Below, piece after piece: positions 45,658 through 55,361 of a stretch of 64,000 nucleotides of DNA (its first letter is position 1; each line of letters starts with the position of its first letter). Both the position numbers and the translations under genes were made by a program. Source of the stretch: Chitinophagales bacterium (lineage in GTDB: Bacteria > Bacteroidota > Bacteroidia > Chitinophagales > JADIYW01); assembly GCA_023957235.1 (NCBI GenBank), contig JAMLHI010000006.1, forward strand, positions 141,525-205,524. The letters are read 5' to 3'. The notes below the pieces were generated by a model. It was not told the origin of the DNA, did not search any database, and saw only the letters and a program-made list of their open reading frames with translations.

Positions 45658-45777
45658 GATTTCAATATGCAATTGAGGTTTCTAATTCTATTTTTAGGAA
45701 AAAAGAATCTATAAATTTGAATGTTTTAACATTATGCCTTGGCATATCTAATTAATTTCACCTACAAAAAATAAATC

Positions 45778-47145
45778 ATGGATAATATTATTGGGCAAAT
45801 ACAAAAAAACAAAGACAGATATATTAATGAACTGTTTGAATTATTAAGGATTCCTTCTGTGAGTGCAGATCCAAAATTTCAAGCAGATGTTTTTAGAGCA
45901 GCAGAATTTGTAAAAGAGAAATTGATATTAGCGGGGTTGGATGCTGTAGAATTGTGTCAGACCAAAGGATTTCCAGTCGTCTATGGTGAAAAAATAATTG
46001 ACAATCAATTACCTACTGTATTGATTTATGGTCATTATGATGTGCAACCTGCTGATCCTTATGAATTGTGGACTTCGCCTCCATTTGAGCCAGTCATCAA
46101 AGATGGAAATATTTATGCTCGGGGTTCGGCTGATGATAAAGGTCAGTTTTATATGCATATTAAAGCGGTAGAATTATTAATTTCTCAAAATTTATTGCCT
46201 TGTAATGTCAAGTTTATGATAGAAGGAGAGGAGGAAGTTGGTTCAGAGCATTTAGGAGATTTTGTCAGAGAGAATAAGGGTAAGCTTTCATGTGATGTTA
46301 TTTTAGTTTCTGACACTGCAATTATTGCCAATGATATTCCTTCTATTACAGTAGGATTAAGAGGATTATCTTATATGGAAGTAGAAGTAATCGGGCCTAA
46401 CAGAGACTTGCATTCTGGTATTTATGGTGGAGCTGTTGCCAATCCTATCAATACTTTATGCAAAATGATTGCCCAATTGATAGATGATAAAGGACATATT
46501 ACAATAGAAGGATTTTATGATGAAGTAGTGCTTTTATCTGAAGCTGAGAGGAAAGCCATTAATAGCATTCCATTTTCGGAAGAAGAATATCGTAAAGAAC
46601 TGAATATTCAAACAACTCAGGGGGAAATAGGATATACAACTATAGAGAGAGCTTCTACCCGTCCGACTTTAGATGTCAATGGTATTTGGGGAGGATATAT
46701 TGGAGAAGGTGCTAAAACAGTGTTGCCATCAAAGGCTTTTGCAAAAATTTCAATGAGACTTGTTCCCAACCAGCAATCAGATAAAATTAGTCAATTATTT
46801 GAAAAGCATTTTAGAGCAATTGCTCCTGAAAGTGTTAAAGTGAATGTGACTTATCATCATGGAGGAGAACCAGTGGTAGTGCCTTCAGATTCTAAAGAAT
46901 ATAGTGCAGCAGAGAGGGCTATGGAAAAAACTTTTGGCAAAAAACCTGTTCCTCAAAGAGGAGGAGGTAGTATTCCTATTGTTGCTTTATTTGAAGAAGC
47001 GCTCGGTGTAAAAACAGTTTTAATGGGATTTGGATTAGACACTGATGATATTCATTCTCCTAATGAGCATTATGGAATATTTAATTTTCTGAAAGGGATA
47101 GAAACAATTCCTTACTTTTTAAAATATTATACCGAGATAGATTAA
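45778..47145 (+). CDS. M20-family metallopeptidase (dipeptidase)
   Basis: A 455-residue cytoplasmic di-zinc peptidase. The first zinc His86 and Asp88 are in IYGHYDVQPADPYELW. The bridging Asp lies in ARGSADDKGQFYMH. The catalytic Glu pair is in EGEEEVGSEHL. A dimerisation (lid) domain covers about 185-330, and the last zinc His is in DDIHSPNEHYGIFNF. It resembles the carnosinase/CNDP-like dipeptidases. It hydrolyses small peptides; precise specificity is unknown. It is monocistronic, with no clear promoter box. Confidence 0.92.
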   Translation: MDNIIGQIQKNKDRYINELFELLRIPSVSADPKFQADVFRAAEFVKEKLILAGLDAVELCQTKGFPVVYGEKIIDNQLPTVLIYGHYDVQPADPYELWTSPPFEPVIKDGNIYARGSADDKGQFYMHIKAVELLISQNLLPCNVKFMIEGEEEVGSEHLGDFVRENKGKLSCDVILVSDTAIIANDIPSITVGLRGLSYMEVEVIGPNRDLHSGIYGGAVANPINTLCKMIAQLIDDKGHITIEGFYDEVVLLSEAERKAINSIPFSEEEYRKELNIQTTQGEIGYTTIERASTRPTLDVNGIWGGYIGEGAKTVLPSKAFAKISMRLVPNQQSDKISQLFEKHFRAIAPESVKVNVTYHHGGEPVVVPSDSKEYSAAERAMEKTFGKKPVPQRGGGSIPIVALFEEALGVKTVLMGFGLDTDDIHSPNEHYGIFNFLKGIETIPYFLKYYTEID

Positions 47146-47577
47146 GTTGGGTTTAAATAAATTTCTATACTATTTTATCCTAGTAAATTATTTCGATTTA
47201 TCCTTTTATAAGTGCTATAATATGAAATAAGAAAATTGTTATTTTAAATTTCTTTTTTTTTACCTCATACTTTTTGAAATATGCTAATTGATTGTATTTT
47301 CTTGATGTAATTATAGAAATATATACTTTTTTCAATACAAGTACATTTGTTTGATCTTAGATGAAAGCAGAATTCATCTGGAATATGATATGATTGATAT
47401 GTTCATTTTTAACCGAAAAGATGATATTATAGAGTGTTTACTTTTTGTAATTGAATAGGTTCTTTTCTTCTTTTATATATTTCGTAATTTCATCATGTCT
47501 AAATAATTTATAATTTTTTAAGAAATTATTAACTATTTATTGGTATTATTTTTAAATTTACTGAACATTAACAATGT
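47146..47577. other. 432-nt AT-rich intergenic region
   Basis: No ORF, RNA gene or clear promoter box was found. One short inverted pair (AGATGAA near 47359 and TTCATCT near 47373) is present and looks too weak to name. Confidence 0.5.
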
Positions 47578-49293
47578 ATGAAAACGCACTTTTACTTATT
47601 TTTTATTGTAGCACTATTTATTTGTGCTCCTAATGTTTCCTTGGCACAAAGCGAAACTTGTGGTCAGACACCTAAAGACCGTATCATGTTGATAGGGGAT
47701 AGTTGGGCTAACTTTATGTGGACTTATCGTTCTATGGCAGAAGCTTTAAGAAAAAATGGCTTTGCAGATATCAAAGAAGATGGCAATTTTACTGCTATCA
47801 TCAGTATGCAGGCTGAAACTTGGGCATCTGATGGTTGGAAAGATTTGTTGGATGGAAGAATCAGAACGTCAACTGAGGATGTATTTGTTATCTTTATTGG
47901 TGGTAATGATGTAATGTGGAAATGGCGTCCTGGTAAAACGATTGAAGATTTAAAGCCATATACAGATGAAATGCTTTATTATACTGATCAAATTATAGAT
48001 ATTATATTTAAGCATAGACCCAATGCCCAAGTTGTGATAGGTAGCTATGATTATCCTAATTTCGCAGAAACGATGATAGGAAATGAATGGAATCCATATT
48101 ACAGCCAATGGGAAAAGTTTGGTTTTGTTGCCCCAGAAGTCCTCAATCCATTATTGATAGACTTTGAAACATATAGAGAAAACTATCCAAGGTATAAAAA
48201 TAATCCAAACATTCACTATATTAATAATATGGGCGTTGCTCAATATTATGGTGGATACCCTACTGCATCGTTGTTTCCTCCTTATGCTACTTTTCCTCCA
48301 AAAGCAGTAAAGTTGCCTTATGGTGATACAAGATATCCTACTCACCCTAGTTATATGGGATTGGCTGGATATGATGCATATCATTTCAATGGTAAGGGAT
48401 ATCAGTTTATTGCCCATAATATGATTAGAAATTATATAGGAGATTATTTTAGACAACAGATTTATAATTATTCTTTTCACTCCACTGGTAAACAAGATGG
48501 ATGGGTATCCTCAAATGGTATCGTCAATCAAGGCAATGGTGGAAAAATTGGCAAGGTTAACTCAGAACAATTTGCTGGAATTTTTTCATTTAATACAGAT
48601 TTTCCTGAAGGAGTGACGATTGATAAAGGAGCTTTATACTTAGCAAGAAAATCTGGTTTAGGGCAATTGAGAAACAATGAAAATGTTGTTGATAGGTTAA
48701 CTGTTGAAATGAAAGTAGGAAATTTTGGAACTTCTGCAGATATTGATCCAGCCGATTTCTCTGACAATGCAGATTTTGTGACTACTGGTTGTATTGTAGG
48801 AGTCCCCAATGGTGATGAATACAAGTTTAGAGTGGACTTGAATCAAGATGTTTTGGATGCTATTGCTAGTTCCAAAAGGGTACAATTTAGAGTCAAAGTA
48901 GATTTTGGACCAAATTCAGCCAATATGACGTATTTTGAATATTTTGGTGGAAATACAGAAGATAAATATTGGGCTCCTACTTTAGATTTGAGAATGTCAG
49001 ATGTCCCTACTCCAGTGGGTGTAAAAGATCAATCTGTAATGCCTCTTTCAATATATCCAAACCCAGTTAATGATGTATTGAATTTTGATATTCCATTGGA
49101 ATTTAGAAAGTCTGGTGTGTCAGCTACAATAATTAATTCTATTGGAGAGATTGTAAAATCATGGGACAATGTAGGTGTGAAGAATCAAGTGCGTGAACAA
49201 GTTTCAGTTACAGATCTTCCTGCTGGTGTATATCATATTTCTATGACCGATGGTTATCAGATAAGAAATGGTAGTATAGTGATTCAGAGATAA
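47578..49293 (+). CDS. T9SS-secreted SGNH/GDSL hydrolase
   Basis: A 571-residue exported protein. The signal peptide ends near residue 24 (NVSLAQ). The SGNH hydrolase domain (about 30-300) has block I MLIGDSWANF with Ser42, block III FIGGNDVMW with Asn110, and a C-terminal YDAYHFNGKGYQFIAH block with the Asp/His pair. A beta-sandwich of about 150 residues follows (305-480). The C-terminal T9SS type A sorting domain contains LSIYPNPVNDVLNFDIP and LPAGVYHISMTDG. It is probably a surface or secreted esterase acting on acylated glycan; the substrate is unknown. A terminator follows. Confidence 0.9.
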   Translation: MKTHFYLFFIVALFICAPNVSLAQSETCGQTPKDRIMLIGDSWANFMWTYRSMAEALRKNGFADIKEDGNFTAIISMQAETWASDGWKDLLDGRIRTSTEDVFVIFIGGNDVMWKWRPGKTIEDLKPYTDEMLYYTDQIIDIIFKHRPNAQVVIGSYDYPNFAETMIGNEWNPYYSQWEKFGFVAPEVLNPLLIDFETYRENYPRYKNNPNIHYINNMGVAQYYGGYPTASLFPPYATFPPKAVKLPYGDTRYPTHPSYMGLAGYDAYHFNGKGYQFIAHNMIRNYIGDYFRQQIYNYSFHSTGKQDGWVSSNGIVNQGNGGKIGKVNSEQFAGIFSFNTDFPEGVTIDKGALYLARKSGLGQLRNNENVVDRLTVEMKVGNFGTSADIDPADFSDNADFVTTGCIVGVPNGDEYKFRVDLNQDVLDAIASSKRVQFRVKVDFGPNSANMTYFEYFGGNTEDKYWAPTLDLRMSDVPTPVGVKDQSVMPLSIYPNPVNDVLNFDIPLEFRKSGVSATIINSIGEIVKSWDNVGVKNQVREQVSVTDLPAGVYHISMTDGYQIRNGSIVIQR

Positions 49294-49319
49294 CTCATTT
49301 TTTTTGTTTTTTTGTTAGG

Positions 49320-49358
49320 GGAAGAGATTGTTGATAATTTGGCAATCTCTTCCTTTTT
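49320..49358 (+). terminator. Rho-independent terminator after the SGNH hydrolase
   Basis: GGAAGAGATTG (49320-49330) pairs with CAATCTCTTCC (49343-49353) over 11 bp, followed by TTTTT. Confidence 0.9.
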
Positions 49359-49461
49359 ATTCTTTAGTAATAATCTTAAAATTTTAACCTTCAGATACAA
49401 TTTTTCTTAAAATATATACTAAGTTTAGGATATTTAATATCTGATTATTTATTGTAACTCT

Positions 49462-50727
49462 ATGAGCCAATCGAAATTACCTTCTTATATTTTCCCTATT
49501 ACTATTATAGGGGTCTTGTTTTTTATTTTTGGATTTATTACTTGGGCAAATAGTCAGCTCATTCCTTATTTAAAGATTGCTTGCCAACTGACAGATACAG
49601 AGTCTTATTTTGTTGGGACTGCCTTTTTTGCTGCTTACTTTTTTATGTCTATACCTAGTTCGTATATTTTAAGTAAAGTTGGATTTAAAAGAGGGATGTC
49701 TGTTGGCTTATTTATAATGGCGATAGGTGCTCTGTTATTTATTCCTGCTGCTAAAGCGATTAGTTATCCATTGTTTTTATCTGGATTGTTTATAATAGGA
49801 ACAGGTTTGGCATTATTACAGACGGCTTCCAATCCTTATGTTACAATTTTAGGTCCAATAGAGAGTGCCGCACAACGAATTAGCTTTATGGGTGTCTGTA
49901 ATAAATTAGCTGGTTATTGTGCTGTTTTTTTATTGAGTTCATTGTTTTTAGAAAATATAGACCAAATAGAAGCCTCTCTACCCGCGATGAGCGCTGTAGA
50001 AAAAGCGCAGGAATTGCAATTTCTTGCTAATAAAGTGATAAGACCTTATTCAGTGATATCTACTTCTTTTGGTTTATTGGGGATTTTATTATTACTTATT
50101 CGTTTGCCTGAGCCTGTGGAGAATAATGATACAGAAAACTCACAAACGGCTTCTAGTGTCTTAGGTCATCGCAATTTGGTTTTGGGTGCAGTAGCCTTAT
50201 TTTTCTATGTGGGTGCAGAAGTGATTAGTTATGATGCTTTCACTACTTTTGGTGAAACTTTAGGATACTCCAAACAAGTGGCTTCTAAATTTGCAGCTAA
50301 TACTGCTATTGCTATGTTAGTCGGTTATTTTCTTTCTATAGCTCTCATTCCTAAAATAATCAGACAAAGACCTGCATTGATTATTTCTGCAGTATTAAGT
50401 ATTGTTTTTTTAGTCTTGGCGATGATAACTGAAGGATATACGGCTATAGTCTTTTTTGCATTGCTGGGTTTGTCCCAATCTGCAATGTGGCCGATTATAT
50501 GGCCATTAGCATTAAATGGTTTAGGTAAACATACTAAGATTGCTTCTGCAATATTAGTGATGATGATTGTAGGAGGAGCAGTGTTAATGCCTTTGATGGG
50601 TGTATTTGCTGAGTGGATAGATTCAAAAAAACTAGGATTTTTAATCATGATACCGGGCTGGTTGTTTTTAATTTACTACGCATTAGTTGGTTATAAAACT
50701 CCTTATGGCAATAATGAAGCAGTATAA
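49462..50727 (+). CDS. sugar MFS transporter, FucP/NagP-like (FGHS family)
   Basis: A 421-residue inner-membrane carrier with 12 predicted helices. FIFGFITWANSQLIPYLK in helix 1 and FFAAYFFMSIPSSYILSKVGFKRGM in helix 2, of which AYFFMSIPSS is the key part, are hallmarks of the fucose:H+ symporter group. ALLQTASNPYVTILGP in helix 4 is another hallmark. Relatives import L-fucose, glucose/galactose or N-acetylglucosamine with protons. The substrate is not decided here. It lies between a secreted SGNH hydrolase and an outer-membrane protein gene; each has its own signals, so operon membership is doubtful. Confidence 0.9.
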   Translation: MSQSKLPSYIFPITIIGVLFFIFGFITWANSQLIPYLKIACQLTDTESYFVGTAFFAAYFFMSIPSSYILSKVGFKRGMSVGLFIMAIGALLFIPAAKAISYPLFLSGLFIIGTGLALLQTASNPYVTILGPIESAAQRISFMGVCNKLAGYCAVFLLSSLFLENIDQIEASLPAMSAVEKAQELQFLANKVIRPYSVISTSFGLLGILLLLIRLPEPVENNDTENSQTASSVLGHRNLVLGAVALFFYVGAEVISYDAFTTFGETLGYSKQVASKFAANTAIAMLVGYFLSIALIPKIIRQRPALIISAVLSIVFLVLAMITEGYTAIVFFALLGLSQSAMWPIIWPLALNGLGKHTKIASAILVMMIVGGAVLMPLMGVFAEWIDSKKLGFLIMIPGWLFLIYYALVGYKTPYGNNEAV

Positions 50728-50783
50728 TCTTGAATTAAAATGACTTTTGTGCTTTTTCTTCAACTCTTTCAAATTCAAAACAT

Positions 50784-50791
50784 TATTTTTG
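50784..50791 (+). promoter_or_regulatory. TAnnTTTG -7 box for the Wzi/RemB-like gene
   Basis: TATTTTTG lies 13 nt before the ATG at 50804 and inside the longer frame that opens at 50747, supporting the later start. Confidence 0.5.
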
Positions 50792-50803
50792 ACATTGATA
50801 TAT

Positions 50804-52531
50804 ATGGAAATGCTTAAAAATATTAAAGGTCAACTTTTTTTATTATTGTTTAGTTCGTTGTTATTTGCATTAAAAAATGCTAATGCACAGAGTTCGACAA
50901 TTCCTCAGGGGTCGCCTTCTTACCACATGTTAGGTAGGCTGGAGATTACTTGTGGCAAATTGATGGAAGGCTATCATAGTGTTAATAAACCTATTGATAG
51001 GTTAGGAGCAATGGAGTATGTCAGTTATATAGATACAGTGAGTAACTGTGAATTGTCTGATGTTGATTTGGCCAATATGGACTATCTCTATAGAGACAAT
51101 ATGGAATTTAGCGAAAAAGGAATGCGTGAGAGTAGAAAACCTATTTTGAAAATTTTTTATAAGCAACCTGCCAATTTTTTAAGTGTCAATAAGTCTAAGT
51201 TTAAAGCTGTACTAAATCCAGTCGCCCAAATAGGAGTGGGATTTGATGCGGATAATCTGAGCGGTAATAAAGTGAAACAGATCAATGCTAAAGGATTTGA
51301 AATCAGAGGTCAAGTGGACAAAATGTTGAGTTTTTATACTTTTTTTACTTCTGAACAAGCATTTTACCCAGGGTTTATAAATGATGAAATAAGGTCAACA
51401 AAAGGAATACCGGGAGCTGGATATTATAAAAGATTCAAAGATGGAGGATATGACTATTTTAGAGCAAAAGGTTATATCGCTTTTACGCCATCTAAGTATA
51501 TTAGTTTTCAATTTGGGCATGATAAAAATTTTATAGGTGATGGTTATCGATCATTGTTACTATCTGATTATGGAAATGATTATCTTTTTCTCAAGGTCAA
51601 CACGAGAGTTTGGAAATTAAATTATACTAATATTTTTGCTGAGCTGACCAGCGAATACCCTCGTCGTCAGGATACTTTGTTGAATAAGAAATATATGGCT
51701 GTTCATCATTTAAGTATCAATGCTACCAAATGGTTGAACTTAGGTGTTTTTGAATCGGTCGTGTTTTCGAGACAGAATCATTTTGAATTACAATATCTCA
51801 ATCCGATAATTTTTTATAGATATGTAGAACAGATTTTAGGCAGCCCTGATAATGCTATGATTGGGTTTGATTTCAAAGCCAATTTTGCTAAGCATTTCTC
51901 TATTTATGGACAATTATTGTTGGATGAAATGAATATCAGTCAAGAATTTGATTTCAAAGGAAAAGGAGTGAAAGGATTTTTTAAACCCAATCGCTGGTGG
52001 GGAACCAAGGTAGGTACTCAATTGGGAATGAAGTATATTAATATGTTTGGCATCGATAATTTGGATTTTCAAATTGAAGGGAATATAGTCAGACCATATA
52101 CTTATTCACATAATGATGAAATAACCACTTGGACACATTATAATCAACCATTGGCGCATCCATTAGGGGCAAACTTTACTGAAATTGTATCCATTATAAG
52201 ATATCAGCCCTCTCCCAAATGGTTTATTATGGCTAAACATATCAGAGCTAGATATGGCGAAGATGTTGATAGTTCCAATTGGGGAAAAAATATTTTTACA
52301 TCTTATAGAGATAAAGAAAAGAATTTTGATAATTATGTAGGTCAGGGAGTACGCACCAAACTTAATTTGACGGATTTGATTGTAACTTTTATGCCATGGC
52401 ACAATATCTTTTTTGATTTTAATTATCGTTTTAGAAGAGTGAATAGTGAGATAGATACTAGAGATAGAAATACTCATTTTGTCAATTTGGCTATGAGATG
52501 GAATATTCCATATCGTCACATAGATTTTTAA
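50804..52531 (+). CDS. outer-membrane beta-barrel protein, Wzi/RemB-like
   Basis: A protein of about 575 residues with a signal peptide ending near NANAQ. It has many alternating-hydrophobicity strands and an aromatic C-terminal strand (VNLAMRWNIPYRHIDF). The segment ISFQFGHDKNFIGDGYRSLLLSD and the later LELQYLNP-like stretch resemble capsule-assembly Wzi barrels and the Bacteroidota gliding-associated protein RemB. I infer an outer-membrane role in surface polysaccharide or adhesin function. The start at 50804 is chosen because the upstream 19 residues would precede the signal peptide and overlap a promoter box. Confidence 0.7.
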   Translation: MEMLKNIKGQLFLLLFSSLLFALKNANAQSSTIPQGSPSYHMLGRLEITCGKLMEGYHSVNKPIDRLGAMEYVSYIDTVSNCELSDVDLANMDYLYRDNMEFSEKGMRESRKPILKIFYKQPANFLSVNKSKFKAVLNPVAQIGVGFDADNLSGNKVKQINAKGFEIRGQVDKMLSFYTFFTSEQAFYPGFINDEIRSTKGIPGAGYYKRFKDGGYDYFRAKGYIAFTPSKYISFQFGHDKNFIGDGYRSLLLSDYGNDYLFLKVNTRVWKLNYTNIFAELTSEYPRRQDTLLNKKYMAVHHLSINATKWLNLGVFESVVFSRQNHFELQYLNPIIFYRYVEQILGSPDNAMIGFDFKANFAKHFSIYGQLLLDEMNISQEFDFKGKGVKGFFKPNRWWGTKVGTQLGMKYINMFGIDNLDFQIEGNIVRPYTYSHNDEITTWTHYNQPLAHPLGANFTEIVSIIRYQPSPKWFIMAKHIRARYGEDVDSSNWGKNIFTSYRDKEKNFDNYVGQGVRTKLNLTDLIVTFMPWHNIFFDFNYRFRRVNSEIDTRDRNTHFVNLAMRWNIPYRHIDF

Positions 52532-52680
52532 TTGAATGATTAGCTATTGTGTCTAGTTTTAATATTGTCAGAATAAGAGTTTAGATAAATGGTTTTAAGA
52601 TTGTAAAATTGATATTGTTCAACTTTATTACCATTTTAATGTTTTAATCAGTAATTTGAATATTGCAAAAAGGTGAATGA

Positions 52681-55107
52681 ATGGCTGACTCTTTTACAGG
52701 AAATATTTTTGAGACCAATCAGACAATGTCTTTTGAGGATTTCAGAAGAGAAGTTCTTGATGACTTTAAAATTGCTAATATTAGCCGAGAAATAAGTCTG
52801 CTAGGTCGTAAGGAAGTATTGACTGGAAAAGCAAAATTTGGAATTTTTGGTGGAGGTAAAGAATTGCCTCAAATAGCGATGGCTAAAGTCTTTCAAAATG
52901 GAGATTTTAGAGCGGGTTACTACAGAGACCAGACTTTTGCTCTGGCTACAAAAATGGTGACTATTGAGCATTTATTTGGACAATTATATGCCAATCCTAA
53001 TTTGGCTTATGAACCTCATTCAGCGGGTAGGCAAATGAACAACCATTTTGCTACAAGAAATTTGAAACCAGATGGTTCGTGGAAAAATTTGACTCAACAG
53101 AAAAACTCAGCAGCTGATAATTCTCCTACTGCCAATCAAATGCTTAGGGCTTTAGGGTTAGCATTAGCATCTAAAAAATATAGAGAATTGAAAAACATTC
53201 TTGAAGATGAACGTTTTTCAATCAATGGTGATGAAGTCTGCTTTGTCTCAATAGGTGATGCGAGTACCTCAGAGGGTTTCTTTTGGGAAGTGCTCAATGC
53301 TGCTTGTGTTCAACAAGTTCCTATGATAGTGAATGTATGGGATGATGGTTATGGGATATCTGTTCCTAAATCTTTACAGACTGCAAAGTCTTCTATCTCA
53401 GAGGCAAGCAAAGGGTTTCAGGGTACAGCTGAACATCCTTCATTGAAAATAGTGAAAGTGAAGGGCTGGGATTATCCAGAATTGTTGAAAACCTATAAAG
53501 AGATTATTGCCGATGTAAGAGCAAACCATCAGCCTGTGCTTGTTCATATTGAAGATTTAATTCAGATTCAAGGTCATTCTACTTCTGGTTCGCATGAGAG
53601 GTATAAGTCCAAAGAGAGGCTGGCATGGGAAAAGGAAATGGATGGGATACATCAGATGCAACAATGGATATTGCAAAATCATTTGGCTTCTCAAGAAGAG
53701 CTACAGCTACTCAAAGCTGAAGCTAAAGAAGATGTCAGAAAGGCTCAGAAGAAGGCATGGTCAGATTTTAATGGTCCTATTCATGAGGAATTGATGGAAG
53801 CATTGTCATTGATGGAAGTTTTGCAAGAAGCTTCTGTTTTTAAGGATAATCTTAAAGAACTCATCAAAGAGGTAAAATATGCAATTGAGCCTACGCGGAG
53901 AGATTTTTTAAAGCTTGCTCATGAGGTACTTTTGTTAACAAGAGAGGAACAGATACCTGAAAGGCAAAAACTATCTGCTTGGTATGAAGAAAACCGCTTA
54001 ATCAATAAAGAGAGATTTTGTACTTATTTACATACCAACTCTATTGATTCACCGTTGAAATATCCAATTGTTCCAGTAGAATATGAAGAAAAACCTAAGA
54101 TATTAAGTGGTTATCAGGTGTTAAACCTTTGTTTTGATATGAATTTAGACCGAGATCCACATATTATCGCTTTTGGTGAAGATGTAGGTTATATTGGAGA
54201 TGTAAACCAAGCATTTAACGGTCTGCAAGAAAAATATGGCAAAGAACGTGTCTATGATACAGGCATCAGAGAAGCTAGTATTATAGGCGAAGGGATAGGG
54301 CTTGCTATGCGAGGCTTGAGACCTATTGCTGAAATTCAATATCTGGATTATATCAATTATGCTTTAAGTCCTTTGATGGATGATCTTGCTTGTCTTTCTT
54401 ATAGAACTAAAGGTGGTCAGAAGGCTCCTTTGATAATTCGAACAAGAGGGCATAGATTGGAAGGGATTTGGCATACTGGTTCACCTATGAGCATGTTATT
54501 GGGAAGTCTGAGGGGAATTCATATTTGTGTACCTAGAAACATGACTCAAGCAGCTGGTTTTTATAATTTATTATTGAGATGTGATGAGCCAGCATTGGTG
54601 ATTGAATGTCTGAATGGATATCGCTTAAAGGAGAAAATTCCTTCTAATCCTGGAGATTTTACTGTGCCATTGGGAGTGCCAGAAATATTAAAAGAAGGGA
54701 AGGATATAAGTTTAGTGACTTATGGTTCGTGTGTAAGAATTGCCCAAGATGCGATTCATTTGCTTGAAGAAGTGGGTGTCAGTGTGGAATTAATAGATGT
54801 ACAAACACTTTTGCCTTTTGATATTCATGGTTTGATTGGACAGTCTGTCAGAAAAACGAATAAGGTTGTGTTTTTAGATGAAGATGTTCCTGGAGGTGCT
54901 AGTGCCTATATGCTTGAACAAACAATGACGCATCAAAATATATTCAATTATTTAGATGCTGCGCCAGTCTGTATGAGTGCGACTCAGCATAGAGCTTCTT
55001 ATGGCAGTGATGGTGATTATTTTTGCAAACCCAATGCAGAAGATATCTTTAACCAACTCTACCAACTGATGAATAATCATAATCCTATACAATTTCCTAT
55101 TTTTTGA
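52681..55107 (+). CDS. 2-oxoacid dehydrogenase E1, fused alpha and beta subunits
   Basis: An 808-residue thiamine-diphosphate enzyme. The alpha-like half (about 30-370) has AGYYRDQTFALATKM and the ThDP motif region CFVSIGDASTSEGFFWEVLN...DDGYGISVP. The beta-like half (about 475-805) has IIAFGEDVGYIGDV, GIREASIIGEGIGLAMRGLRPI, of which GIGLAMRG is central, and LIDVQTLLPFDIHGL. It corresponds to branched-chain 2-oxoacid or pyruvate dehydrogenase E1, fused as is common in Bacteroidota. It decarboxylates a 2-oxoacid and passes the acyl group to a lipoyl E2, which is not encoded nearby. About 100 residues of helical linker join the halves. Monocistronic. Confidence 0.9.
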   Translation: MADSFTGNIFETNQTMSFEDFRREVLDDFKIANISREISLLGRKEVLTGKAKFGIFGGGKELPQIAMAKVFQNGDFRAGYYRDQTFALATKMVTIEHLFGQLYANPNLAYEPHSAGRQMNNHFATRNLKPDGSWKNLTQQKNSAADNSPTANQMLRALGLALASKKYRELKNILEDERFSINGDEVCFVSIGDASTSEGFFWEVLNAACVQQVPMIVNVWDDGYGISVPKSLQTAKSSISEASKGFQGTAEHPSLKIVKVKGWDYPELLKTYKEIIADVRANHQPVLVHIEDLIQIQGHSTSGSHERYKSKERLAWEKEMDGIHQMQQWILQNHLASQEELQLLKAEAKEDVRKAQKKAWSDFNGPIHEELMEALSLMEVLQEASVFKDNLKELIKEVKYAIEPTRRDFLKLAHEVLLLTREEQIPERQKLSAWYEENRLINKERFCTYLHTNSIDSPLKYPIVPVEYEEKPKILSGYQVLNLCFDMNLDRDPHIIAFGEDVGYIGDVNQAFNGLQEKYGKERVYDTGIREASIIGEGIGLAMRGLRPIAEIQYLDYINYALSPLMDDLACLSYRTKGGQKAPLIIRTRGHRLEGIWHTGSPMSMLLGSLRGIHICVPRNMTQAAGFYNLLLRCDEPALVIECLNGYRLKEKIPSNPGDFTVPLGVPEILKEGKDISLVTYGSCVRIAQDAIHLLEEVGVSVELIDVQTLLPFDIHGLIGQSVRKTNKVVFLDEDVPGGASAYMLEQTMTHQNIFNYLDAAPVCMSATQHRASYGSDGDYFCKPNAEDIFNQLYQLMNNHNPIQFPIF

Positions 55108-55270
55108 AAATAACTATAAAATATAGAAACTATGTTTTTAGATTTTGTCCTAAAATAGATTTGTGAATAACATGGGTGAATAGATGAGAATATAATAACT
55201 CTTCAGGACTATAAATGAACTTTAAATTTATATTTTAAACTTTCTACCAACCATTTTTCAGTATTATGCC

Positions 55271-55307
55271 AAAAAAAATCAGGAGAAGAAATCCTTCCTC
55301 TCCTGAT
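55271..55307 (-). terminator. Rho-independent terminator of the fad operon
   Basis: On the minus strand a stem of about 13 bp (one G-T, loop GGAT, arms within 55278-55307) is followed by eight Ts. It lies 54 nt after the stop of the dehydrogenase half of fadJ. Confidence 0.85.
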
Positions 55308-55361
55308 GAAAATAGCTTATCTAAATATCCGTATGATATACAGGGATATTAAATAATATTT

